Shown: piece after piece, positions 17,359 through 25,483 of the stretch
How the letters are laid out: each line of letters begins with the position of its first letter
Position numbering within the stretch: the first letter of the stretch is position 1
NCBI GenBank assembly: GCA_019912965.1
Contig: JAIOHM010000094.1
Span: forward strand, 24,250-88,249
Length of the DNA stretch: 64,000 nt
Source: Anaerolineae bacterium
GTDB taxonomy: Bacteria > Chloroflexota > Anaerolineae > Aggregatilineales > Phototrophicaceae
Direction: 5' to 3'
Position numbers and translations under genes: made by a program
Notes under the pieces: model-generated
Database searches by the model: none
Told to the model about the DNA's origin: nothing
The model's input: only the letters and a program-made list of their open reading frames with translations

Positions 17359-17723
17359 TCAGGCTGGTTCAAAGATTTCGACGGGGTTGCCGAATGGGTC
17401 TTCAACAAGGATTTGTTTGCCACCCGGCCCAGTAACGATGTCGTTACGGAATTTGATGCCCGCCGCTTTCATAGTGTTCACTACAGCTTCTATGTCATCA
17501 ACTTCAACCACAAAGCGATTCCAGCCACCGGATTCTGGTTGACGACCATCCGGCATGGGACGCGCAGCAGATGACTGCGGGCCACTCAGCCACAAATTTA
17601 GATCGCCTTTGGAAACGATGGCAAAGGCTGGCCCCATGCGTTCTGCCAGTTCAAAACCGAGATTCCAGTGTAAAAGGCAATTGCGGGTTCAACTTCCCCT
17701 ACCATGTAACGAATAGTCGCCAT
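17359..17723 (-). pseudogene. VOC/glyoxalase-fold gene broken by a one-base frameshift
   Basis: Two consecutive frames together encode one vicinal-oxygen-chelate domain. From ATG 17723 the first frame reads MATIRYMVGEVEPAIAFYT and then drifts; the continuation NLGFELAERMGPAFAIVSKGDL is in the next frame and runs to the stop at 17359. A single base is missing at about 17665, where the minus strand reads ACTGGAATC instead of ACTGGNAATC. The rest is intact, with NRFVVEVDDIEAVVNTMKAAG and the terminal DPFGNPVEIFEPA motif. Either a recent inactivation or a sequencing/assembly error; the two cannot be separated from this sequence. Confidence 0.8.
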
Positions 17724-17785
17724 GTGCTGTCCTTTTTGCTCATTTAGATAGCACAGATATTCTAGCGCAAATTTGATGGCGGAAC

Positions 17786-17801
17786 GATTAGCATTCGCTG
17801 A
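17786..17801. repeat. Direct repeat, distal copy, downstream of the sdaA-proximal AT-rich gene
   Basis: The plus strand has GATTAGCATTCGCTGA here and GATCAGCATTCGCTGA at 18326, a 15 of 16 match. Read on the minus strand both spell SEC followed by a stop codon, that is the last codons of the serine dehydratase gene; this copy is the detached one, 540 bp away. Confidence 0.75.
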
Positions 17802-17882
17802 AACGGAACGTTAAAGAAATAAAATCTGCCATCGAGGGTTCAACTCCCCAGCTAGATGGAAGCAAAACGCACTAAAGTGGGT

Positions 17883-18284
17883 TCAAGGCATAGAGCTTTT
17901 CTTTATTGAACGCCACGCTAAATTTGCATCAACGATAGAACAGGCAAAACTCAATATTACAAGGATAACAACAAATAATAGAAAAGACATAAATTCAAGA
18001 CTAGGCAAACCAAGATTAACTGCCAAAAGGTTGATAATGATGTCGAGAATCATCCCCACTGTAACTGGTTTAGCTAATCTACTCGATATTTTCTTCGAGA
18101 TATTTTTTGTTCGTTCAGCAGAAACATCATTTTCAGAATAGATATATAACAGCGCCAAGAATAGAAATGCAAAAACTGTTACAGAATATAGAACAAGGTT
18201 CGGGGCACCAAAAAGAATAAAACTCAACAGAAATTGCCCAAACAGAATTAGGTTTAGTGCTAGTTCATTTCTACTATTAGCCAT
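17883..18284 (-). CDS. Small AT-rich gene for a multi-pass membrane protein, unknown function
   Basis: A 133-residue protein with about four hydrophobic segments: LALNLILFGQFLLSFILFGAP, SVTVFAFLFLALLYIY, GMILDIIINLLAVNL and FMSFLLFVVILVILSFA. I start it at ATG 18284, after AAGGGCGC...AAGG, because longer starts overlap the serine dehydratase gene. The region is visibly richer in A and T than either neighbour, suggesting separate origin. It sits between two 16-bp direct repeats (17786 and 18326). No family recognised. Confidence 0.6.
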   Translation of the reverse strand: MANSRNELALNLILFGQFLLSFILFGAPNLVLYSVTVFAFLFLALLYIYSENDVSAERTKNISKKISSRLAKPVTVGMILDIIINLLAVNLGLPSLEFMSFLLFVVILVILSFACSIVDANLAWRSIKKSSMP

Positions 18285-18325
18285 CCTTGCGCCCTTTATT
18301 ATTTCATCAATACCTCCAATTACAG

Positions 18326-18341
18326 GATCAGCATTCGCTGA
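18326..18341. repeat. Direct repeat, proximal copy, at the end of sdaA
   Basis: Overlaps the last codons of the serine dehydratase gene (stop 18328-18330) and matches 17786-17801 at 15 of 16 bases. The AT-rich membrane gene lies between them. Confidence 0.75.
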
Positions 18342-19746
18342 GGTTGACCGGGATTTGGAGAGCGAGGCCACCTTCGGAGGTTTCTTTGTATTTGGTGTTC
18401 ATATCGAGCGCGGTATGCCACATGGTTTGGATGACGGAATCCAGCGGGACTCTGGCGTGAGCCGGGTCGCTGGCGAGAGCGATGCTGGCGGCAGTGATGG
18501 CTTTGACCGCGCCCATCGTGTTACGTTCGATGCAGGGGATTTGTACCAATCCGCCTACAGGGTCACAGGTCAGGCCGAGGTGATGTTCCATCGCAATTTC
18601 GGCGGCCATCAACACCTGTCCGACTGAGCCGCCCAAACACTGCGTCAGGCCAGCGGCAGCCATCGCGCTAGAGACGCCGATTTCCGCCTGACAGCCGCCC
18701 ATCGCCGCTGAGATGGTCGCGCCTTTTTTGAAAATGCTGCCGATCTCGCCCGCCGTCAGCAAAAAATCACGAACGCCCTGCTCACTTGACAGACAAAAAC
18801 AAACGTAATGCAGCAGCACCGCCGGAATCACCCCGGCTGCACCGTTGGTTGGGGCTGTGACCACCCGACCAAATGCAGCATTTTCTTCGTTGATCGCCAA
18901 TGCAAAACAACTGACCCACTGAATGACATTCTGAAAATGCAGGTCTTGATCCTGAATGGCGTTTATCCACGCATCGGCATCCGGGAACACAGCGCCTTTA
19001 AGCAGTTTGCGGTTCATCTGTGCCGCGCGGCGCACCACTTTTAAACCTCCGGGGAGTGTGCCTTCACCATAACAACCCCGGAAAGCGCAGTCTTTCATCG
19101 CTGACCAAATGCGCCCTAGATCGGCAGTGATCGCATCAGCCGCCCGCCAAGACAATTCATTTGCCCAAACGACTTGGGGAATGGTGTAGTTATGGGTTTG
19201 GCAGTGGGCAAGCAAATCAGCAGCGTTCTGAATGGGCATGGGTACAGGAACGCTGGCACGCGAATCCGGCGGTTGATCTTCCTGCACCACAAAGCCCCCA
19301 CCGATGGAATAATAGATGGCTTCGTGGGTTCTGCCATCGTCTAATACGGCAGTGAACTTCAGGCCATTGGGATGAAACGGCAGGGTGATGTGATGGTTAA
19401 AGCGCAAAGCGGCTGAGGGGTTGAAGACGATTTTCTGCACCCCATCTAACAGCAGCGTTTCGGAATCGGCAACCGTCTGAATTTTGGCGCTGATCCGGGC
19501 GGTATCGCAGGTTACAGGGTCTTCACCCATCAAACCCAAGATAACGGCGGTATCTGTGCCATGTCCACGTCCGGTTTTGGAGAGCGAACCATATAAATCC
19601 ACCTGAAGGCGGGCAATACGGTCAAAGCAGTTCAGCGTCCGGCAGTCGTTTAAAAAACGCTGGGCAGCACGCCACGGGCCGAGGGTATGCGAACTGGACG
19701 GGCCAACACCAATTTTAAAAATATCGAAAACGCTGATGGTTTCCAT
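18328..19746 (-). CDS. sdaA: L-serine dehydratase, iron-sulfur single-chain type
   Basis: Deaminates L-serine to pyruvate and ammonia using a [4Fe-4S] cluster; cytoplasmic. The 472-residue product begins [24 protein letters not shown], the family's signature loop, and the alpha domain carries the cluster cysteines in [20 protein letters not shown] and QIPCIERN. Length matches the fused one-chain form (TIGR00720). The terminal residues PVNLSEC act as the catalytic-loop tail in this family, and this end is duplicated 540 bp downstream (repeat at 17786). ATG 19746 has no close competitor. No transporter or regulator is adjacent. Confidence 0.95.
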   Translation of the reverse strand: METISVFDIFKIGVGPSSSHTLGPWRAAQRFLNDCRTLNCFDRIARLQVDLYGSLSKTGRGHGTDTAVILGLMGEDPVTCDTARISAKIQTVADSETLLLDGVQKIVFNPSAALRFNHHITLPFHPNGLKFTAVLDDGRTHEAIYYSIGGGFVVQEDQPPDSRASVPVPMPIQNAADLLAHCQTHNYTIPQVVWANELSWRAADAITADLGRIWSAMKDCAFRGCYGEGTLPGGLKVVRRAAQMNRKLLKGAVFPDADAWINAIQDQDLHFQNVIQWVSCFALAINEENAAFGRVVTAPTNGAAGVIPAVLLHYVCFCLSSEQGVRDFLLTAGEIGSIFKKGATISAAMGGCQAEIGVSSAMAAAGLTQCLGGSVGQVLMAAEIAMEHHLGLTCDPVGGLVQIPCIERNTMGAVKAITAASIALASDPAHARVPLDSVIQTMWHTALDMNTKYKETSEGGLALQIPVNLSEC

Positions 19747-20093
19747 AATACAAGTTTCGAGTAATAACTGATGTTACGCGGACTACATAAAGCGGACGAT
19801 GCATACAAACCTTCAGGTTAGTATACGGTTAGTTTGTCATGCTGCACTTTTACGAAAAATTCTCTATGGCTCAAAAGAGGTCAAGTTTAACCCTTTTTAC
19901 CTGCTCCCACCTGTTTTTCAGGTGATCGCCAAAGTTAGAATCAGAACTACCTAGCATAACCTCGCAATAGTTGTTCTTGTGCGTAACGTCAGTAATAAGT
20001 AACGAGTGTTTTTATTTTCTCAAGGGAGGACATGCGCTGCGCTTAGTCCGCCCCTACGCTGGCACATTCTATTTGAGCTGACGATGCAATGAA
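19747..20093. other. 347-bp intergenic region without a gene
   Basis: No convincing reading frame. It carries the second copy of the 25-bp repeat (19899-19923) and, near 20047, CCGCCCCTAC, a fragment of the GTAGGGGC-type element seen elsewhere in the window. It should also hold the sdaA promoter, but I see no convincing -35/-10 pair. Confidence 0.6.
19899..19923. repeat. 25-bp repeat, copy 2
   Basis: Matches the complement of 15535-15559 at 23 of 25 bases. Contains CACCTG-TTTTT-CAGGTG, a possible 6-bp hairpin. Confidence 0.7.
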
Positions 20094-20768
20094 TCAACCG
20101 TTCCGAATGGTCTGGATGGTGGCAAGGGTTTGCGCGGTGAGGTTTTCCAACGCAGCGAAATCCCCGGCTTTGAGCCAGTCGGCGCGGATGAGTTTGCTGC
20201 CCATGCCGACGCAGGCCACACCGGCCTCGAACCATTTCCGCAGATTGGCTTCGTCCGGGCTAACGCCGCCGGTGGGCATGATGCGCGTCCATGGACGGGG
20301 GGCGAGTACCGCTTTGACGAAAGATGGGCCATCGAAGGCATCCGCCGGAAAGAGTTTGACGATTTCCGCGCCATGTTCTTCAGCCGTCGCAATTTCGGTG
20401 ACGGTGGTGCAACCGGGCATATAAGCGACTTTGCGGCGGTTGCAGAGGCGGGCGATTTCGGGATTAAAATTCGGGCCGACGACAAAATTCGCGCCATGTG
20501 CCAGATAGAGCGCGGCGGTTGCGGCATCTTCGATTGAGCCGACGCCGACGATTAAATCCTTATGGTCTTTAGGGACGGTGTTCATCAGATCGACAAAAAC
20601 GCTGATCGCGCCATCGCCCCGGTTGGTGAATTCGAGCAGGCGACTGCCGCCGCGCGCTAAAGCTCCGGCGACATTCTGCACCAGCGCGGAGTCAGCATGG
20701 TAAAACAGCGGCAGCATTCCATCGTTCAGGAGTGCGTTGTAAACAGTCAAGCGGTCAAAACGGGCCAT
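20094..20768 (-). CDS. eda: KDPG/KHG aldolase (2-keto-3-deoxy-6-phosphogluconate type)
   Basis: Class I aldolase of the Entner-Doudoroff pathway and related branches; makes pyruvate plus an aldehyde from 2-keto-3-deoxy sugar acids. The 224-residue TIM barrel shows the Schiff-base lysine in EIVKLFPADAF, the glutamate-arginine region EFTNRGD, GVGSIEDAATA and the phosphate site IMPTGGVSPDE. EFTNR replaces the more usual EVTLR, a hint of altered substrate preference. Encoded alone between a repeat region and an antibiotic-kinase-like gene. No Edd dehydratase is in the window, so it may serve uronate or sugar-acid breakdown. Confidence 0.9.
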   Translation of the reverse strand: MARFDRLTVYNALLNDGMLPLFYHADSALVQNVAGALARGGSRLLEFTNRGDGAISVFVDLMNTVPKDHKDLIVGVGSIEDAATAALYLAHGANFVVGPNFNPEIARLCNRRKVAYMPGCTTVTEIATAEEHGAEIVKLFPADAFDGPSFVKAVLAPRPWTRIMPTGGVSPDEANLRKWFEAGVACVGMGSKLIRADWLKAGDFAALENLTAQTLATIQTIRNG

Positions 20769-20786
20769 AATTCTCTCATTTCGAGA

Positions 20787-21575
20787 TCAGTAAAATTCGT
20801 CCAGCAGTTTATAGTACCGCACGCGCTCCCAATCGACATCCGCAATTCCGTAGGCATCAAAGAATGGTCTTACCCATTTCGCGCCGATGTTGTAGATGAT
20901 ACTGCGTTCGGCTAAGGCCAAATCCTGATAGGGGTCGGCAATCCCGGCGCGTCCCCAATCAATGAAACCGCTGATTTTGCCGTGATCAATCAGGATGTTG
21001 GGCAGGCAGTAGTCGCCATGCACAAAGACGAATTCTTCAAGTGCTGGTCGGGTCGATAGCAGTTCGGCAAAGGCGGATTCGGCGGTGTGGCCCGAACGCT
21101 CATCATCAAAATCCGATTCGTCTACCTGTCCATTTTCGAGCCGACGACGCGCGCCTTCAATCATCACATCCAGCGGACGGATAGATGGGCAATTGGTTGG
21201 GTCAACAGCGTGAATCAGCCGTAAACCTTCCGCCAGCAGATGCACCAGCCGCTTTTTGTCGTGATGATCAGCGGAGGCATCTTCGCCGGGTACGGTAGAA
21301 AGCAGCAAAAATTGATGGGATTCGGTTTCGGCAAATGCCAACACTTCCGGCACAGGCAGTTTACCACGCAGCCATTCGATGATGGCTTTATCGGCGCGCA
21401 GTTCGGGGTCGGCTAAATCGTCGGAGACTTTTAGGAACATGGATTTATCATGCTCCACAATACGATAAACACCCGCGCCGGACATACCAAGCTGAATCGG
21501 CTGCCAATCGGCGTTGGTTAATAAGGCGCGCAGTTCGGATGGAAGTGCAGTTTTCAGGTGAAAAATATCGTTCAT
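20787..21575 (-). CDS. APH(3')-like aminoglycoside phosphotransferase-family kinase
   Basis: Small-molecule kinase with a protein-kinase-like fold, 262 residues, the length of APH(3') enzymes. Catalytic loop VHGDYCLPNILID and metal-binding GFIDWGRAGIADPYQDLALA match the APH(3') pattern (HGDxxxxN, then FIDxGRxGxADxYQD). The ATP lysine lies in SMFLKVSDD and the nucleotide loop in GMSGAGVYR. Start ATG 21575 overlaps the stop of the upstream gene (ATGA). Resemblance is to kanamycin kinases, but chromosomal relatives often have other substrates, so resistance is not implied. No mobile-element signs flank it. Confidence 0.85.
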   Translation of the reverse strand: MNDIFHLKTALPSELRALLTNADWQPIQLGMSGAGVYRIVEHDKSMFLKVSDDLADPELRADKAIIEWLRGKLPVPEVLAFAETESHQFLLLSTVPGEDASADHHDKKRLVHLLAEGLRLIHAVDPTNCPSIRPLDVMIEGARRRLENGQVDESDFDDERSGHTAESAFAELLSTRPALEEFVFVHGDYCLPNILIDHGKISGFIDWGRAGIADPYQDLALAERSIIYNIGAKWVRPFFDAYGIADVDWERVRYYKLLDEFY

Positions 21576-21988
21576 GATTTGGGATCGTCCGGCGGCGTCC
21601 ATTGGCTGGCGAGTCGTTGGTTTAACAAGGCGCGAGCATCTTCTAAAGTATCTGCCCGCAGCAGTTCCTCTTTGAGCGATCTATAAGCGGAAACCACCAC
21701 TTCATAAAGGGCATGAACGAAACGATTACGCGTGACCAGCACCACCAAAACCGCGCGGGGATGGCGCGCTTTCATGCCGATTTGCGTCCCCCTCAGCACG
21801 TTGGTCGGCAGGGTTGGGTCGGGAATGTGCAAAATCGCGCCGATGAGCAGCTTATGGGTGGTGCTATCGATTAAAGCATCGCCCATTTTGGTGGCGGCAT
21901 AATACTCATCCCACGTCCACCCCTTGCTAAAATCGTAACGGATGATGGTTTGCTCAGGATTATCCCATTCGACATGGACATTCGTCAC
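21572..21988 (-). CDS. Conserved-looking hypothetical protein
   Basis: A 138-residue soluble protein: an N-terminal strand pair (VHVEWDNPEQTIIRYDFSKGWTWDEYYAA), a central KLLIGAILHIPDPTLPTNVLRG and hydrophobic strand HPRAVLVVLVTRNRFVHALYEVV, then a helix. It resembles a STAS/SpoIIAA-like single-domain layout (strand-helix alternation), but I cannot name the family. Stop overlaps the APH-like start, so the two genes are coupled. Confidence 0.65.
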   Translation of the reverse strand: MTNVHVEWDNPEQTIIRYDFSKGWTWDEYYAATKMGDALIDSTTHKLLIGAILHIPDPTLPTNVLRGTQIGMKARHPRAVLVVLVTRNRFVHALYEVVVSAYRSLKEELLRADTLEDARALLNQRLASQWTPPDDPKS

Positions 21989-22084
21989 AGCAGCGTCCTT
22001 CCCTATATGCCGATTGTTATTATAATTGGAATTCTGTGGAAGGACTCAAAAGGTATCAGCGGGCGGACTCATCAAAATACATGA

Positions 22085-23584
22085 CTATTCGGAAATATCG
22101 TAAATGGTGAGGTTGGCCTTGCCTGCGGGACGTTCAATAGCGGTCATTAATGTGCCGGGGGCACTGGCGGGGATGTAGGGGCTGTCCTCCAAGATGACGT
22201 AAACACCATTGCGCCGATTCTCGTTCATCAGATTCGTCAAAGCCGCTTTTTCGCTGCCGTTGGGGTTAATGTTCGGGCAGATGACTTCAAAATATTCTTG
22301 GGACATGTAGCGCAGGGATTGACAGTTGGAAAGAATCCCGATGACTTCGGTGACGGGGTACTGGGCTAGATAATCGCGCGCTTCGGGCAGGCCAAAACCG
22401 CTGGCATCAGAATTGATGTATTGATCACGGTCGGTGGCAGGCAGGGGGAGATCAATGGGGTGCTGCCACGCCTTGAGGCTAAAAGGCAGCCATTGGAACG
22501 CGCCCCAGATTAACAGCAAGCCGACGATGACAACCTGAAAAGCTGGCTGCCGATGGGTGATTTCCGCCAGAACGATGGCACTGCATAACATCAACAACAC
22601 CAGCGAGACACCCCAATAACGAATCTCCTGTGGGACGCTGAACCACATGGCTAAAGATGGCCCAATGATGCATAAGAGCAGATACCAACGACGGCGCACC
22701 GCTAGTGTTACCAAGACTTCTACACCAAAGAGAATCACACCTGCACCGATATAACCGATCAAGGCGCGGGTGACATAAACGATATTCCTACCGATTCGTT
22801 CCAACGAAAAAACCGAAGCGACAAGACTATCGCTGACTTCTTGACGACTGGTGGCAGCATACGACACCCAATTGGAGAGAAAATCGTAGCCGAGCAGAGT
22901 CAGGATCAGTACAAAGAGCACAGTCAAACCGAGTGCTGTACCAAGTGCAACTCCCGTCCACATCATTTGCTGCCGCCAAGGACGCTCGGTAGGATGCAGA
23001 GCCAGACCTGCTGCAATGGGGATGCCATAATAGGGTAGCACACTGGTTTTCGCGCCAAATGCAATAAATAAAAATAGACCTGTGAGCAGGGCATCGCGGG
23101 AATTTACGCGACTTCTGAGGCGATAGGCAAAGTAAATCGCCAGTAGCACAGCAGTATTCGCCATCGAATCGGCCAGCGCCAGCCGTTCATAAAACATGTG
23201 ATAACTGCTTAACAGATAGAACAAGCCACCAAAAACACCTGCCCATACGCCCGCGATTCTGCGACCCAAACCAACGACTGTTGAGAGGCTGACCAGCGAA
23301 AGCAATAAGGTAGCGGTACGGGCAATCCATGGGGTGCCACTGGCGTAGGTCTGGAACAGCATATGCCACCAGCCCGTGAACACCCGCCCTAGTTCGGCAT
23401 TCACGAAGGGGCTTAGGCGATAGCCATCTTCGCCAAGATGAATGTGGATGGTTTCGTCGATAAACAGGGGAAAAATATCGATAGCGATCAAGCGCGTCAG
23501 CCAGAACAGGAGCAAAAAAAGAAGCCCCATCCATAACATCAGCAGCTTGGTATCATAACGAGCTGGTTGACTGGGCATACGCAC
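22085..23584 (-). CDS. PMT/GT39-type membrane glycosyltransferase
   Basis: Integral membrane protein of 499 residues with about eleven hydrophobic segments. The family signature acidic residues are in the first periplasmic loop: LFIDETIHIHLGEDGYRLSPF near residue 45, followed by LGRVFTGWWHMLF. Then come repeated transmembrane helices and a small C-terminal soluble domain (GIGILSNCQSLRYMSQEYF, with two cysteines). Function as a polyprenyl-phosphate-sugar-using transferase is inferred from family. It is not closely similar in size to the GT39-like protein at 11433. The neighbour downstream on the strand starts the sugar-utilisation arm. Confidence 0.82.
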   Translation of the reverse strand: MRMPSQPARYDTKLLMLWMGLLFLLLFWLTRLIAIDIFPLFIDETIHIHLGEDGYRLSPFVNAELGRVFTGWWHMLFQTYASGTPWIARTATLLLSLVSLSTVVGLGRRIAGVWAGVFGGLFYLLSSYHMFYERLALADSMANTAVLLAIYFAYRLRSRVNSRDALLTGLFLFIAFGAKTSVLPYYGIPIAAGLALHPTERPWRQQMMWTGVALGTALGLTVLFVLILTLLGYDFLSNWVSYAATSRQEVSDSLVASVFSLERIGRNIVYVTRALIGYIGAGVILFGVEVLVTLAVRRRWYLLLCIIGPSLAMWFSVPQEIRYWGVSLVLLMLCSAIVLAEITHRQPAFQVVIVGLLLIWGAFQWLPFSLKAWQHPIDLPLPATDRDQYINSDASGFGLPEARDYLAQYPVTEVIGILSNCQSLRYMSQEYFEVICPNINPNGSEKAALTNLMNENRRNGVYVILEDSPYIPASAPGTLMTAIERPAGKANLTIYDISE

Positions 23585-23633
23585 CTCAATGAAATTTCGG
23601 TTGTAATTATAACCAAAATCTCAAAAAGTGCTT

Positions 23634-24545
23634 TCAGCGGGCGGACTCATCCAGACGGGTGAATAATTCGGGCGTCAGATCGATGTTAAACACCTCGGCG
23701 ATGACCTGTGTCCAGCCGTGCAGGAAGTAGACCCAACCATCTTCAATCTTTAAATTCCGCGACTGCCGCTGTGCTTGATGCAAAAAGTTCAGTTCGCCGC
23801 GATAGTTCATCTCCCACGCAAAGCCATCTTGCGGAAAAATTCCGGCATCGGTGACAGGTGAACCGGGGCGATCTTTACCCATACCCGTTGCATTCACCAC
23901 GACTGAACCGGATGGGAAGCTGCTCATGCGGCGGTCGTTTTCCAGCGCATCGTCATTCAGAATGTAGTCAAAAACTATATCGGTTGATAGTTGGGCATGA
24001 ATATGGCGGGCATGTTCAAGGCGGGATTGGCTGATGTCTACCAATGTAAAACGGCGGGGACGATCAGGTGCGTTGGCGAGATAGACGCTGAGGGCGACGG
24101 CTGCTCCACCGCTGCCAAAACATAAAACTTCGGCGTTCGTCCGGGCGAAGTGGCCTTCTGGCACAAAGGCTTTCCATGAAAGGCCGGATGAAATCGGGTC
24201 TTTCGCATGTCCACGCAGTTCGCCATCCCGTTTGGAGATGCAGGAAATTTCGCCACATAAAAGGGCATTGGGGTCGAGGTAGTCAAACAAATCGCGTGTC
24301 GCTTCAAACAGGTCGATTTTGTGGGTCGTTACCAGTGCGCCGTAAACTTTGGGATCGGTTTTGATGTGCTGGACGATGGTGCGGTAGGTTTCCGGTGGCG
24401 CGTGGAGAGGAGCGTCAACCCCGGCGATTTGAACATCCAAGCCCAGAATTTGTGCCCAACGCGGAAACACCTTCATGATGGAGGACTGCGCGGTTGAAAC
24501 CCCAACAAAATAGAAAGTTGGAGTGGTGCGGGGGGATAAATTCAT
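23634..24545 (-). CDS. Shikimate/quinate dehydrogenase-like NAD(P) oxidoreductase
   Basis: A 303-residue two-domain dehydrogenase of the shikimate-5-dehydrogenase family. The N-terminal substrate domain has FVGVSTAQSSIMKVFPRWAQ (in place of SxSLxPxxHN) and GALVTTHKIDLFEATRD (in place of the catalytic NVTxPxK; Lys kept, Asn absent). The cofactor loop is VLCFGSGGAAVALSVYLA, and the C-terminal part has ATGMGKDRPGSPVTD. The start at 24545 overlaps the preceding stop (TAATG) with a GGGAAG ribosome site. The changed substrate motif suggests it does not use shikimate. It is the last gene of the sugar-utilisation arm, so it may oxidise a sugar acid or polyol intermediate. Confidence 0.8.
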   Translation of the reverse strand: MNLSPRTTPTFYFVGVSTAQSSIMKVFPRWAQILGLDVQIAGVDAPLHAPPETYRTIVQHIKTDPKVYGALVTTHKIDLFEATRDLFDYLDPNALLCGEISCISKRDGELRGHAKDPISSGLSWKAFVPEGHFARTNAEVLCFGSGGAAVALSVYLANAPDRPRRFTLVDISQSRLEHARHIHAQLSTDIVFDYILNDDALENDRRMSSFPSGSVVVNATGMGKDRPGSPVTDAGIFPQDGFAWEMNYRGELNFLHQAQRQSRNLKIEDGWVYFLHGWTQVIAEVFNIDLTPELFTRLDESAR

Positions 24546-25483
24546 TATACTTCCCATGCGAGATGACGGGCGACATTCTGCCCTAGAATATTCTGAATAA
24601 TGGGTTCGCTGTAGCCTTCGGCCTGTAAACGCGGGAGGATGAGGCGGGGCAAGGCCATCAATCCCCATTCCGCGCCGCCGAACACCCACATGGAAGGCAG
24701 CGCCAAATCCAGCGCCATCGCTATGCGGTCATCAAAGCCAGCATCAACCAGCAACTTGATCAAGGGCCAGAGATTTTGCTCTGGATTGTACTTGCGGCGA
24801 AGGAAAGTGTCGTAGCCCAGCAGTGCCCCAGCCTGCGCTAGTTCACGGTGTAATCCGGCATCCGGGCGTTTATCGACATGACAGAGATACAGATGACGCG
24901 GCGGCACACCACGATCATTAAAAAAGGGCAGCAGTGCTTCGACATTTCGTCCAGCCTCGGTGTGGAACATGATGGCTGCTCCGGTTTGCTTGGCAGCTTC
25001 AGCGGTAGCTTCCATGAGCGCGCGCACCTGCCCATCAATAAAACCTTCATAACCAACTTTGATGGCGGTCGCTGGAACCTGGCCTTTGGTTTCGTTCATG
25101 CCACCCTTGAGTTCTTCGATGAAAAATTCGGCGGCCTGCGTTTCAGTAGCACTCCATAACCAGCTTTTGTACGGGTAATATTTCCGCAGGTGAAATCCGG
25201 TGACAGCGATGATATGTAAACCTGTAGCATCTGCCAGCTTGAGCAATACCCGCGCATCACGTCCACAACCGGGCGGCTGGCAGTCAATCAGGGTGCCGCC
25301 GCCATCCCGAAATTGGAGGAGTTCAGCCAGAATGTTGTCGTAGTCATCCAACTGGGGCGCATCCGGGTCAACATCCGGCGGCGGCTTTATCCACAAATGC
25401 GAATGAGCATCCGCCAGATGCACAGCATCCAGCGGAATCAATCCAGTGATGGTTTGAAGTCGCAGTTCAGGCACAATCATCAT
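24545..25483 (-). CDS. Phosphotriesterase-like metal hydrolase (candidate lactonase)
   Basis: Amidohydrolase-superfamily enzyme of 312 residues. The binuclear metal site reads clearly: HSHLW at residues 27-31 (HxH), the bridging lysine in TAIKVGYEG, histidines in IMFHTEAG and YLCHVDKRPDAG, and the catalytic aspartate in ALDLALPSMW. Characterised phosphotriesterase-like proteins in sugar operons are lactonases or esterases. It could hydrolyse a sugar lactone released in this pathway. Translation is coupled on both sides (ATGA with the kinase, TAATG with the dehydrogenase). Substrate is inference. Confidence 0.85.
   Translation of the reverse strand: MMIVPELRLQTITGLIPLDAVHLADAHSHLWIKPPPDVDPDAPQLDDYDNILAELLQFRDGGGTLIDCQPPGCGRDARVLLKLADATGLHIIAVTGFHLRKYYPYKSWLWSATETQAAEFFIEELKGGMNETKGQVPATAIKVGYEGFIDGQVRALMEATAEAAKQTGAAIMFHTEAGRNVEALLPFFNDRGVPPRHLYLCHVDKRPDAGLHRELAQAGALLGYDTFLRRKYNPEQNLWPLIKLLVDAGFDDRIAMALDLALPSMWVFGGAEWGLMALPRLILPRLQAEGYSEPIIQNILGQNVARHLAWEV

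Noticed and set aside
18285..18371. Longer start for the AT-rich membrane gene
   Set aside because: It would overlap the sdaA end, and the extra residues show no family-like sequence; ATG 18284 is preferred.
20130..20537. Plus-strand frame of 135 codons
   Set aside because: Antisense shadow of the KDPG aldolase, which has clear catalytic motifs.
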